Source: Ehrlichia sp052043515
GTDB lineage: Bacteria; Pseudomonadota; Alphaproteobacteria; Rickettsiales; Anaplasmataceae
DNA length: 64,000 nucleotides
Direction: 5' to 3'
Assembly (NCBI GenBank): GCA_052043515.1
Contig: JBQEQX010000001.1
Location: 62,001-126,000 of the forward strand
Shown: in pieces, positions 42,661 through 53,722 of the stretch
How the letters are laid out: the number at the start of each line of letters is the position of its first letter
Numbering within the stretch: position 1 is the first letter of the stretch
Program-made: the position numbers and the translations under genes
The notes under the pieces: model-generated
Seen by the model: the letters and a program-made list of their open reading frames with translations, nothing else
Databases searched by the model: none
Told to the model about the DNA's origin: nothing

Positions 42661-45065
42661 TCAACTAGAAGCTCCACCACTTCCACCAGAAACTTCATCT
42701 TTTCCACCATCTGAACCACCTTTTGCACCGCCTTTCAACCTATTAGATATAGCATCTTTCACTTTTTGTCCCACACGTCCTTGAGCTTTACCAGCAAGAC
42801 TCATTGCAGAACTCATCATTGATTTTGGACTAAACGATGAACCAACATGCCCTGCCCTTGGATCCCCTGCAAGTTCAGCTGCTATGTAAGTAATAGATGA
42901 TAAGAAATGGTAGAATAAGAACCCTACAAGCACCATTATTAGTAACTTTGTCCATAACATCTCAGCTTCACGTTTAAAATCTGGAGCATAAGCATTAAAT
43001 CCAAGAAGTGCAGGTTGAGAAAAAAATTTGATATTTCCAAACATACAAGCCAAATTATATGCATACTCTGGCCTATCACATTGAGCACTATCCGCTAGCT
43101 TAAAGGTAATTCTTTTGGCATCCAAAACTTGTATATCCTGTCTTACAAATTTAAGATCTTCAAAATACAAATTATCAAACACAGTAAATAACAATGCCAG
43201 GAAAGCAAAAAGTATTACAGGATACAATGTATAAACCATTAACTGTCTTATCCATCCATCAAAAAATCCTTTTGTTGCTTGAAATAACACCATAGGAATC
43301 ATCAAAGGAGAAATCAATACCAAAATAGTGATTGCAATAAGCGATAATAAAAATATATAAACTAACCATATTACAATAAACAAAATCATTAACACTGCAA
43401 AAATTGCAACCAAACATAACATTAATTTTACATTAAATAACATGCTGGCAAAGAAAAGACCTGCTGTTAAAAACACACCAAGTACAACAGTTGTAGCCCC
43501 TCCATTTAATTGGTGTCCTAAATAAAATAACAACCTACAATCTAATTTATCCCACGGAGATAAATATTTATGTTTATCATCATAATCCGATTCATTATAA
43601 TTACATATAGTTTGTTCACCTCCTGCTTGTAACACAATGTCTGATAATCCTATTGATAGCTTTACTATTTGATCATAGTAATGCGACATAGCACTTCCTT
43701 GAGTAAAGTACACCACCAACGCAAATTTAATGATCATCATATATAGTTCAGACGGACTCTGCAGTCCTCCTAATGCTGATTTAATTGCAAACAATATTAA
43801 AGCCAGTATTAGAACTGCCATAACTGCTTTCTTTAATTTATCTTGAGCAACTTTTTAAAAAACCTACTTTCTGACTATTATCACATCTACCATTCAATAT
43901 ATTATCTAACGATCCCTTAATACAAGAAACTATTAGAGAAGTTACTGGAAAAATAGATTTTGCATGAACACCAGCCTCACCCTTACATGCAGGATCTATA
44001 TAACAACTATAACATGGGGAATTATCGTAGCCCTCAATTCTTTTACCATCACTTGACTTAATCTCTTTAGACTTATCACACATTGGAGCTGGTGGTCCAC
44101 TAGGTCGCATATGACAACCAATTTCAACTTGAGGCCACAAAGCTAGACCCCAGATACTTTTAGTAGCATTCACACATATTTTATCTGCCTTTTCTATAGC
44201 TTGAAAAGTCATTGTATGAATAACTTTTGATTGTCCAGCTTGTAAAACTTCACATTTTACATCCCCCTGCATAGCATATTTAGCTGTTTTTATTTCCTGG
44301 GTACTATAGTCAGCTTCTCTTGGATAATCTCCAGATCTTAACAACTTATTAACATCACCCGACAAAGTCCCCTTTAGCCTTGCAAGCATAGCAATAGGAT
44401 TACCCATACCTATCGGGTTACGATAACAAACTTCTATATAAGAAGAACTAGAAACCCTATTCTTAGGCCAATAATATCCTTTTGCTTTTTCAAACTTCCT
44501 GGACGCACATAAAGGCTCCTTTTCTTTAGCATCTTCTAAACTAAAAGGCTTATTAGTATCAGTGCCTTGAGTTGCAATACACCTAAAATATTCTTCTTCA
44601 GATCCAAAATCCTTATCTGCACAGGTAGGATATTGAGCACCAACACACTGTTTATAATCACCTGCGTTATAAGTAGCGCCAGTCCGATTGTTTCGAACAT
44701 CATGATCATCAAAACGCATAACTGGATGACGCACAAAAGCCCAATTACAAACAAAAAAAAGGCATAGCCTTAGCAATAGCCATACCAATAAAAAAAGTTG
44801 CTGCAATCAATAAAGGAATTGCTCCTGGACCAGCAACAGTACTTGCCACAATAAGCGCAAATCCTGTACTAAACCCTACAATCCCAAAATATTTAGCATG
44901 TTCATCTATCCTGGCACATACTGGATTACTCGCTAATTTTGTTCTATACACAGCTACTTTTTCACTTTCAACTTCTGCTGCTAAAGCAGATTTAGCATAT
45001 ATAAAGTTAATATTAATCAAAAATAAAATTAATACATATATTATACTCCTACTTGCTTTCAGCAT
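42661..45065 (-). CDS. virB6-1: VirB6-family T4SS protein VirB6-1 (two frameshifts)
   Basis: About 800 residues restored and the smallest of the four paralogues. The N-terminus has a Sec-type signal (IIYVLILFLININFIYAKSA). Two TM helices and a Cys-rich extracytoplasmic domain follow (pairs such as CYSCYIDPAC). The core helices include FALVVYFTQGS and the diagnostic LFQATKGFFDGWIRQLMVYTLYPVILF. The tail is rich in Gly, Ser and Lys. Breaks: the eight-A run 44753-44760 (one too many; restores AKAMPFFVCNWAFVRHP) and the T5A6 junction 43852-43862 (one too many; restores GFLKVAQDKLKKAVMAVL). It follows virB4 by 42 bases. Confidence 0.86.
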
Positions 45066-45107
45066 AACTAACTCTTTTATGAAGAATACTCAGTTGTTAA
45101 CATCATA

Positions 45108-47514
45108 TTACACATACTTTACCCTTTCGTAAAATATAGGTAACCAAACATTTGGGTCATCACCTACCTCTTTTATTAAATCGTGTAACATTAATACTGT
45201 TTCCGCCCTACCAGACAAAACACTTATCACATCTTCTAGGCCACTTAAATTAATTCTCGCAACTACCGCACTAACACCCTGCTTTACCAAGAAAAATCTC
45301 GTACTAGGATCTGTATGTTTTATTAAAGTATATTCCCTTTCAGTTAACATAAACACATTTCTGTAAGCACTGGTAGCCTTCAAGTTAGGTAAGAATATTT
45401 GAGTAGCAGTTTGCTGTACTAAAGTATCACTAATAGCACTTTTACTAGCATCTTCAACACTTTGAGTAGCAAAAATTACAAATGTATTCAATTTTCTTAA
45501 AACTTTTAACCAATCTTTTATTTTAGGAGCAAATATTGGGTTATCTATTAACGCCCACGCTTCATCCAAAACAATAATAGAGGGGGTACCATCTAAAGAA
45601 ATGCTAATCCTATGGAATAAATACAATAACACAGGAGCAAGAGACACTGGATCTTTTAATAAATGACTCATTTCAAAACCAAAAACTCTCGACTTATTAA
45701 AATCTAATAAATCTTCCTTATTATCAAATATTGCTGCATGAGATCCACTGCTATGCCACATAGATATGGCTCCAGACAAAGTATTAGGACCATCCAAACC
45801 CAAAAATGGTACTAAATTGCATAATACTCTATGCTCTTTCTTCAATTTAAAATTACCTTCAATAGCATCATTAATACGAGTTATGTCTTCAGAAGTAAAT
45901 TTGTCATTGAATACCGATATTAAAGACTTAATCCATTCCATCAAGAATGTGCGATTATCTGGAGTATCATCAAGATGTAAAGGATTGAATCCTGTGGGAT
46001 TTCTTGGCTCTATAACCATATAAACCCCATTTAGCACTCTAATAAAAATCTCAGCACCATAATCCTTATCAAAAAAAGAAAACTCTTGGTGAAAATTTCA
46101 TAGCTTGAGCACATAAGAAATTCATTAATACCGTTTTTCCACCACCAGTTGGACCTATAATTGCAGTATGACCAACATCACGAATATGGAAATTGAAGAA
46201 AAAGGGAGTACCTGAAGTAGTATCAAATACTGTAACCGCTTCCCCCAATGGTTATTAAATTTCTGCCCAATAGGATAATTATGTTGAGATGCAAACCCAG
46301 CCATATTTAGAGTACTAATTATAGCCTTACGAACTATGTACTCACAATTACCTGGCAATTGAGCCCAAAACGCTGGCTCTAAATTAATTCTTTCCCTAAC
46401 CGGATATACTCCACAATTAGATAGTTCAGATTCTATCAAAGACAACGCATTATCAAGACTTTTTTAAACTTTTCTCTGTGCACAAAATAGTAAGATGATG
46501 GTATCCAAAGGCAATTCTACCACTCATTGCATCATCCAAAGCTTGACTTATTTCTACTACCTGTGATACCGCTTTATCTGCAGACTGTATCATACGGTTC
46601 TGTTGAATCTGCATCTTAGTAATAGCACTTTGCCTATTAGTAAAGCTAAAAGATTGCGTAATGATAAACTCATAAGGTAACTGCAAAAATGCATCCAACA
46701 TACCAGTACATGTTGTTTGACCGTACTCCTTCAAACTAATTAATCCAGCATATTTACACTCGTTGTGACCAACTATTTGTATTGTCTTACGTCCAAAATA
46801 TAATCTATGCATAGGTAAATATCTCGATATATCACCTATAGAAAATAATGCAGGCTGAAAAGATCCACAATTTACTATCTGCAATAAAAACTCTATGATT
46901 TCAGAAAACACTCCCTTCGAAGTCTCTCTAACACTCAAAATTTTTGGCATATAATTACGCAAACTAGTAAATACACGATTTGTCACTTCATCCAAACCTT
47001 CATAAACAGCGTGCAAATCCTTCATACGCGCATCCTGCGAAACAACTTTTCCAAATTTATTAAAAATGTTCGATAGAAATTCTACCCCCTTTTTGCCACC
47101 TTCTCTTACTATTGTAATATACAGGTCATTAGTGAATGATTGCTTTGTCGAATGCTTTTCCCGCCATTTTACATTTACATAATTAGCAAACGTAGTAGGT
47201 ACATTATCACTAGCGAATCCTTCTGTGAAAGCATTCCTCCTGCGCCTAATTATATGAAAGTATAAACCAAAAGACGCAGAAGATATACTTCTTAACATTT
47301 GATTACGAATAGAATTCTGTATAGATAGATCTTCATCATCAGCAGTTTCAAAAGCGTAGCCAGATAACTTGATTACCTTAAGCATTGAACCATCTTTTGT
47401 AATTAACGTAGAAGAATTCCAATGTCCACTGTAAGGAATAAAATTAGATTCATGATATTCCCGTGTTATTACCTTTCTTTTTTTAGTCTGGAACTGCCTA
47501 AATTTTAACATCAC
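45108..47514 (-). CDS. virB4: T4SS ATPase VirB4 (three frameshifts)
   Basis: Large cytoplasmic ATPase that powers assembly and substrate passage of the VirB secretion system. About 800 residues restored. The N-terminal CagE/TrbE/VirB domain is followed by Walker A GPTGGGKT (about 46128-46155) and Walker B VLDEAWALI, then the motif VIFATQSVEDA. Breaks: six-T run 46460-46465 (one too many; restores TEKSLKSLDNALSLIE), five-C run 46242-46246 (one missing; restores NNHWGEAVTVFDTTSG) and seven-A run 46071-46077 (one too many; restores SPRVFFFDKDYGAEIF). Its start overlaps virB3 by four bases. The G/C-run error is the only one of its kind seen. Confidence 0.93.
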
Positions 47515-47804
47515 ATTACATCATAAGAATTGGCATTATGGTAGAATCTGTTTAAACACTTACTACACTTCTTCATTCTAAGCATGAATAATTCGAGAAA
47601 CAGAGGTTCCTTTGACGAAGCTAAGAAACCTATTCCATGTATCCCGGGCCCCAAAATAAACAATGCCCTAAAATCATTGGTATACATAAATATCATGATA
47701 CAAATCATAAAATTTAACATCGCAAATATATAACTAACACCAAAAAGCATAGTAGGCCTAGTTAATCCTTTGAACAACTGATCTGCTTTAACAGTACCTG
47801 TCAT
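47511..47804 (-). CDS. virB3: T4SS inner-membrane protein VirB3
   Basis: Intact 97-residue protein. The motif LFKGLTRPTMLFGVSY is followed by two closely spaced TM helices (about residues 19-41 and 45-63) and a basic C-terminus, the standard VirB3 layout. The conserved GLTRP segment is diagnostic. It overlaps virB4 by four bases, consistent with the stable VirB3-VirB4 partnership in type IV systems. Confidence 0.92.
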   Translation of the reverse strand: MTGTVKADQLFKGLTRPTMLFGVSYIFAMLNFMICIMIFMYTNDFRALFILGPGIHGIGFLASSKEPLFLELFMLRMKKCSKCLNRFYHNANSYDVM

Positions 47805-48226
47805 ATTTATACCAAAAGTGCATTTATCTAATTTAAAGATTAGCTATAAATTACACATAACCTAAAACTAATTTTTTAACATTTTTCCACCACAAGGCAG
47901 ACACACGTCTATAACTCTTTAATAACAACAACGATTTAATAAAGTATTAATCCGTACACTCATCAACAATAGAAACTTCTTACAGTCTAAGAACATTGTC
48001 ACCTCAACTTAAAAGTAACTCAAAACAAAAAACACCACAAAGCACCCATAAACATCTAGAGCTCACGTTATCTAGATTCAACACAAAATATAATATTAAC
48101 AAATATTTATAAAATCAACTCACAAAAATAAATTTATTAAGTAATTTAGTAATTATAAACCATATTTATTTAAGTCGTTTAGCAGTAGCATAGATCAAAA
48201 TCCATACCTAAGCCTCCAAAAACCTT
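47805..48226. other. Spacer between sodB and virB3
   Basis: 422 A+T-rich bases without a gene. In Ehrlichia and Anaplasma sodB and virB3 onward are described as one transcription unit, so this gap may be transcribed or may hold an internal virB promoter. I see no strong promoter or hairpin. Confidence 0.45.
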
Positions 48227-48822
48227 TCAGTTGCGAAGTCCCAATTTACCAAATATTGTAAAAAAAGTGTTTATATAATTTTTACGTACATTAAAGTAAT
48301 CTAAATAATAAGCATGCTCCCAAACATCCATAGTAAGCAATGGATAAGCATCTGGGTATTCAGTAATAGGAGTATCTCCATTAGCAGTACATAATACCTT
48401 AAGCTTTTTTTGATTAGAAAGAACTAGCCATACCCATCCACTACCAAAATGACTTATTCCAGCATTGGAAAAAGCAGCATAAAAATCATTTATACTTCCA
48501 AAATCTTCATTAATTTTATCTAATAACTTTCCTTCAGGAAGTCCTCCACCATTTTTTTCATAGATGACCAATAAAAATTATGATTCCATACTTGACCAGC
48601 ATTGTTAAATACTGATTTAAGATTTTGTTTTTTATGTGTAGCCCGAATAATAGCCGGCAGATTTTCATTTCCAGACTCACTGAATTCTGTATCTACAACA
48701 AGAGTATTTAAAGTATTAACATAACCTCGATGATGTTTATCATAGTGATAGTCCAGTATTTTGGCACTTAAATGCGGTTCCAAATCATTGGTTTCATATA
48801 AAAGTTTTGGTAAAGTAAACAT
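48227..48822 (-). CDS. sodB: Iron superoxide dismutase (frameshifted)
   Basis: Detoxifies superoxide, relevant to survival in phagocytes. It shows the N-terminal metal-ligand region HYDKHHRGYVNTLN, then QVWNHNFYWSSMKK, SHFGSGWVWLV and the C-terminal DVWEHAYYLDY with the last two ligands (Asp, His). The start codon has a strong upstream TTGGAGG. The frame breaks at the seven-T run 48552-48558; one extra base gives SMKKNGGGLPEGKLL. Restored length is about 198 residues. It heads the virB3-virB4-virB6 cluster, an arrangement known in this family. No signal peptide is visible. Confidence 0.93.
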
Positions 48823-49053
48823 ATTTGTCCTCCAATTTCTACAATTAAGTAATTAATATCAATACTTCATATATCTAAACAAATCAACACACAGAAAAAG
48901 CTATTGTGTTTAATTATATAATCGAACCTATGTGAATTAAAGGATATGCCAAATTAATATATTTCTATTTTACATAAAAACACTTTTAATAAAGAAGAAT
49001 CGCAGCTAGAATTAAATGTTATATTAACACTAAGAGTTAACATTTATAATAAC

Positions 49054-50316
49054 ATGTACATAAGAAAAAAATTATATACACTACTGAAATATCGTCACAT
49101 TTCCTCCCGCATATCTTTAAAAAATAGGAAAGATCGTATCCTATCAACCCTATCAATGGCCTCGCTCATCAGTTCTTTAGGCATACTTCTTATAATTTTA
49201 GGAAGCATTGTTAACAATGGATACAATGCATTAACAACAACAAAAATTTTACTATCAATAAAAACTGATAATAACACAGAAAATGATCAGTCTAAATTAA
49301 GAAGTAATCTAATAAATTCCATCCATCAGTCTTTAGAAGAACTATTTTCAGATACTGTGGATATTTCAAATTCTAATAATAAAAAAATAGTTTATGGTAT
49401 AGTAAGTGACACTGCGCATCATAACTTAGCTGACTTTTTATCTAAGCATCCACAAACTAGTGAATTCAATATGTGGTTTAAATCTTCTACTACATTTAAT
49501 AAAATTATAAAACAAAATGATACAAACCATGCGGTATACAAAAGGATCATGGCAAAATTGAAAGATGATAAACGAATAAAACAATCTTTCAATGATGCAC
49601 TATTCACGAAATACAATTCTATATCCCCTGAAAATACTGGAATTATCGGGTCGCTAATAGGATCTATGTTTACAATAATGATATGTTTAATAATCGCATT
49701 ACCAATAGGTATAACATCAGGTATATGTTTGAGCGAACTTATACCAAAAAATAAAATATCCTCTATCATTGAAATCAGTATAACAAATCTTGCATCTGTC
49801 CCGTCAATAATATTTGGTATATTAGGGTTGGCTATATACATTAATATTTTCGATATACCACGTTCGTCAGCATTTATAGGTGGCATGACTTTATCTCTCA
49901 TAATGCTACCAAACCTGGTAATATCAACAAAACAAGCATTGACAGCAGTTCCATCATCTGTAAAAGATGCCGCTTTTTCATTGGGTGCATCAAATATGCA
50001 AGTTATTTTACACCACTCATTCCCCATAGCATTACCTGGTATTATACAAGGTTCGATCTTAAGCATTGCAAGAATTTTAGGTGAATCATCTCCATTAATA
50101 ATGATAGGAATGGTAGCATTTATTGTTGATATCCCTAAAAATTTTCTTGACCCTACTACTGTACTACCTGTACAAATATACATGTGGGCAAGTAACCCAC
50201 ACATTGAGTTTATTCAATTATCAGCCATCGCTATAGTGGCTTTGCTTTTAATGCTATTAATTTTAAACCTCATAGTAACTTTTATAAGGAAAAAATTTGA
50301 TCATTTTATCTTTTGA
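49054..50316 (+). CDS. pstA: Phosphate ABC transporter permease PstA
   Basis: Intact 420-residue inner-membrane permease. An N-terminal TM (about residues 34-54) is followed by an extended soluble domain of about 140 residues of the kind seen in alphaproteobacterial PstA. Five core TM helices follow. The ABC permease EAA-type loop is DAAFSLGASNMQVILHHSFP, ending with ALPGIIQGS. No pstS, pstC or pstB lies in the window, so the transporter genes are dispersed. It is divergent from sodB, sharing a 231-base spacer. The predicted substrate is inorganic phosphate. Confidence 0.9.
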   Translation: MYIRKKLYTLLKYRHISSRISLKNRKDRILSTLSMASLISSLGILLIILGSIVNNGYNALTTTKILLSIKTDNNTENDQSKLRSNLINSIHQSLEELFSDTVDISNSNNKKIVYGIVSDTAHHNLADFLSKHPQTSEFNMWFKSSTTFNKIIKQNDTNHAVYKRIMAKLKDDKRIKQSFNDALFTKYNSISPENTGIIGSLIGSMFTIMICLIIALPIGITSGICLSELIPKNKISSIIEISITNLASVPSIIFGILGLAIYINIFDIPRSSAFIGGMTLSLIMLPNLVISTKQALTAVPSSVKDAAFSLGASNMQVILHHSFPIALPGIIQGSILSIARILGESSPLIMIGMVAFIVDIPKNFLDPTTVLPVQIYMWASNPHIEFIQLSAIAIVALLLMLLILNLIVTFIRKKFDHFIF

Positions 50317-51157
50317 ATGATATGTGAGGAAACAGCCTATAATATAAGCAACACACGTAACTATGTTCTATCTTATATCAATAATAAAAAATCCTTTATA
50401 AAGCATCCTTCCGAGAAAGCTGAAATTCTGATTCATTGTTAATATAACTGTATACAAGTTTAAGAGACTCATACACAGCATATCAACAATTACCAGCTCA
50501 AAACATTTATCAAAAACAAGTACTACAGATAGACAACATCAGTAAATTCTTATCAAAGAGCAAAATCTCTACCACACATAATAAAATGTGCGCACTTAGC
50601 AGGATTTGAACCTGCGACCTTTACCTCCGGAGGGTAACGCTCTATCCACTGAGCTATAAGTACAACACTACATAAGTTATAAAACGTATTAATAAACCTT
50701 ACAAGCCTATAATAAAACTTGTGACTAATTTTGATAACAACATGTCTAAGTAATAGATACTAAACTTTTAGAAAAAGAACTTTATTCTCTACAACAGCAA
50801 TTTACTTGATATTTCTAATATTATTAATGTGCAACTCAAGTTTCAGAATAATAATACATAAGCATATTTAAATTGCTACAATATATCATCTAGATTAATA
50901 GAACATATTCTTAAAAAGATTATCAAGATCTTACTCTACAAGGTTATCACAATGTAGTCTCATAAAAAATATTAACAACCTTTACCTATTTTACGGAAGA
51001 TTAAATATTTTCTAAGCCGATATATTACTACCAGAGTATAACACACTTCTCACAAAGAAATTCCCCAACAAGCACAACACACAGCTAAAATACCTAAGAA
51101 GATAAAACATATTTATAATAATTTTCAGATCCTATGTAAGACTACATGGCAATTTAT
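50317..51157. other. Spacer containing tRNA-Arg
   Basis: 841 bases between pstA and lipA. Apart from the tRNA gene at 50591-50663 I see no gene; the remainder is A+T-rich without clear structure. Confidence 0.5.
50591..50663 (-). tRNA. tRNA-Arg (anticodon CCG)
   Basis: A 73-base cloverleaf on the minus strand. The acceptor stem GTACTTA pairs with TAAGTGC (one G-U pair). The D arm has AGCTCAGTGGATAGAGC. The anticodon stem TTACC/GGTAA encloses loop CTCCGGA, giving anticodon CCG. The T arm is CGCAGGTTCAAATCCTGC. The discriminator base is G. CCA is not encoded. It reads CGG arginine codons. Confidence 0.95.
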
Positions 51158-52051
51158 TTAATTAGTTCTATCCATGAAACGCATCAACATACGTTTTTGC
51201 CTTAATTTCTGAAAATCCTCTTCTGCATGGTATGAAGATCTCACCAGTGGACCTGACGCAACCATTAAAAATCCCTTGGAATATGCAACATACTTGTAGT
51301 GTTCAAACTCTTCAGGAGTAACATATCTATCAACAACAGCATTCTTAGGAGTAGGCTGTAAATATTGTCCAATAGTCATAAAATCAACGTCTGCTGATCT
51401 TAAATCATCCATAACTTGATATACTTCCTCCTTTGCCTCACCTAAACCTAGCATTATTCCAGACTTAGTAAACACTCTTGGATTTTTTTCCTTGACTGTT
51501 TTGAGTAAATTCAAAGAATGAAAATAACGTGCTCTTGGCCTGATTTTAGCATACAACCTTGGAACAGTTTCTACATTGTGATTATAAACATCAGGAGCTG
51601 CTGCAGCAATACCATCAATTGCCCCTGGCTTATTTAAAAAATCTGGAGTTAATATTTCAATAGTAATGTCTCTATCTCTTTTTCGTATCTCCTCTATACA
51701 GTCTACAAAATGTCCTGCACCACCGTCTACCAAATCATCTCTATCTACAGATGTAATAACAACATGCCTAAGCCTAAGTGAACTAATGGCCATAGCCAAA
51801 TTCTGAGGCTCATGAGGATCTAACCCATCTGGGATGCCCGTAGCAACATTACAAAACGCACATGCTCTTGTACATACAGAACCCAAAATCATTACTGTAA
51901 CGTGCTTTTTGTTCCAACATTCACCAACGTTAGGACAAGCAGCCTCCTCACATACAGTATTCAGTTTGTACAACTTCATTAAACCGCGCATTTCATGAAA
52001 AGCATCTCCCGTAGGCATCCGCACCTTTAACCACTCAGGCTTACTCTTCAT
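51158..52051 (-). CDS. lipA: Lipoyl synthase
   Basis: Radical-SAM enzyme that inserts two sulfurs into octanoyl groups on E2/H proteins, supplying the lipoyl cofactor that LpdA reoxidises. The auxiliary cluster motif is CEEAACPNVGEC (CX4CX5C) and the SAM cluster motif is CTRACAFC (CX3CX2C). NHNVETVPRLY and SGIMLGLGE are also typical, as is the C-terminal GPLVRSSYHAEE with the conserved RSSYHA. 297 residues, intact. Confidence 0.96.
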   Translation of the reverse strand: MKSKPEWLKVRMPTGDAFHEMRGLMKLYKLNTVCEEAACPNVGECWNKKHVTVMILGSVCTRACAFCNVATGIPDGLDPHEPQNLAMAISSLRLRHVVITSVDRDDLVDGGAGHFVDCIEEIRKRDRDITIEILTPDFLNKPGAIDGIAAAAPDVYNHNVETVPRLYAKIRPRARYFHSLNLLKTVKEKNPRVFTKSGIMLGLGEAKEEVYQVMDDLRSADVDFMTIGQYLQPTPKNAVVDRYVTPEEFEHYKYVAYSKGFLMVASGPLVRSSYHAEEDFQKLRQKRMLMRFMDRTN

Positions 52052-52309
52052 ATCACAAATTCAGAAATTAAATCCCACTGCCTGCAGCATAACCAATATT
52101 AATAAGGATGTCAAGAAGGCATATGACAACCACCTTCTTACACTAACATATTTCTGAGTGTAATTGTTAAATCAATACATCTTATATCAAATTCATATTT
52201 ACAACATTATTTACTAAATAAAAACATATATTCACTGTATTTAAAACAATCTATAGTAAATCCAGTAAATCTCCATACAACATACATAATGCTACATGAC
52301 ATACTAGTC

Positions 52310-53668
52310 TTACTGTATACGTCCCATATCAATCTGTGATTCACTACTTTGACATATTATTGCCTGAGTTACTTCTACACTTTGTAAATAAGCACTGCAA
52401 ACTTTCGTACTATAAGACAACTTAACTTCAGCACGGTAATCTGATAATGACAAATATGGAATTTTTTGACTACATTCAACATTTTGTCTAAAATTCACAT
52501 AATCTACGTAACTATAATTTAAAGGACTCAAAGGTTTAACAATAGGAGTTGCAGAATGCGTATGCTGTCTATAAGATACAGTATCATCTAATAAATTAAT
52601 AGCTCCTTTAACAACATCTCTTACTTTACTAACTACAGTACTTATTACACGTATTATAACAGCCAAAAGTGCTCCATATTGCATGCCCATGCCAGACATT
52701 GCATTGAATGACATATCCTTCTGGACAAAAAAATATTTATCATGAAATCTATAAGAAAGAGTACACGTGCCGCCACGTAAAACACTTTGCATATAATACT
52801 GTGTAGATAATAACACTGCATTATTGTGACTTATACCAGATATCTGAGATCCAATAACTTTTCCCTCATAACCGCGTACATCTTTTCCAGATATAAACAG
52901 CCCTACTGTCTTTTCCCATTTACTACTTTCCCTAGTAGCAGCAGCATCCTCTTGGCGTAACGCTGGAGCAGCATTTATTAGACTCGACAGCATAAAGAAA
53001 TTAAAGAGTAATTTAGAATTGATCCCAATTCCCATTAATTGAGTTCTCAATTCAGATAGCAACATTAACCTCTCCTGCAACAATTTTCTTAATGCAGGAT
53101 CTAATTCTTTACTTAACTGCTCTTGTAATTCTAAAATCTGCCTATCTAATAATTGCTTTAGATTAAGAGACTGACCATTAAGTAAAAGTTTTTTTAAAAA
53201 TGCTATAATAGATTCCAGTATGAATCTCTTTTTCTTATTTCTATAATTCGAAAGACCAATTTCATAATCAAAATCTACTACTTCTTCATTATCTTGATAC
53301 AGCCTATTAAAAAAATCCAATATCTTATCTAATAAAGATTCTTTTATCTCAAAATCTTCAACAACATTTACAGTATTCAATATATCGTTATTATATCCAC
53401 CGTCATTTTGTACGTAACAATAATCCCCAGTCTGCTGCACAATAAATTTGTCAAATTCACACTCAAATTCTAAAACAGACTCTTGAATTTCTAAATCTTC
53501 TAACTTAATTCTACCAAGCGCTTTAAAATCATCTCCAGTATCTACACCAAATCCCAGTACCACCGCATCATGAAGAATACTCCCAACCTTATTCTCTATT
53601 TTTTCATAGGACTTGCTTAAATTACACAAATTGTCTGATTCAACACCGCAATCATTACTTTTTTTCAT
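52310..53668 (-). CDS. Hypothetical protein (unknown operon, gene 4)
   Basis: 452 residues, not recognised. The N-terminal 140 residues are acidic with two similar short segments (DLEIQESVLEFE and DFEIKESLLDKI). Residues 145-210 are a Leu/Gln/Glu/Arg-rich likely coiled coil. Residues 219-235 are hydrophobic and 327-346 form a second hydrophobic helix. The last 100 residues are Tyr/Ser-rich with several Cys. One or two membrane passages are plausible. It follows gene 3 of this group by 54 bases on the same strand and is the last member. Frame intact. Confidence 0.7.
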   Translation of the reverse strand: MKKSNDCGVESDNLCNLSKSYEKIENKVGSILHDAVVLGFGVDTGDDFKALGRIKLEDLEIQESVLEFECEFDKFIVQQTGDYCYVQNDGGYNNDILNTVNVVEDFEIKESLLDKILDFFNRLYQDNEEVVDFDYEIGLSNYRNKKKRFILESIIAFLKKLLLNGQSLNLKQLLDRQILELQEQLSKELDPALRKLLQERLMLLSELRTQLMGIGINSKLLFNFFMLSSLINAAPALRQEDAAATRESSKWEKTVGLFISGKDVRGYEGKVIGSQISGISHNNAVLLSTQYYMQSVLRGGTCTLSYRFHDKYFFVQKDMSFNAMSGMGMQYGALLAVIIRVISTVVSKVRDVVKGAINLLDDTVSYRQHTHSATPIVKPLSPLNYSYVDYVNFRQNVECSQKIPYLSLSDYRAEVKLSYSTKVCSAYLQSVEVTQAIICQSSESQIDMGRIQ

Positions 53669-53722
53669 TCAAAATACACCACTTTACACATGTTAGAGAA
53701 AACGCATCACTAAAACATAAAA

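Noticed and set aside
49419..50204. 261-codon minus-strand frame
   Set aside because: Entirely antisense to intact pstA; its composition is explained by pstA codons.
52860..52900. Resemblance of the GKDVRGYEG stretch in the unknown gene 4 to LGIDVRGYED in VirB6-3
   Set aside because: Only about six residues in common without flanking similarity, so too weak to link this protein to the VirB6 family.
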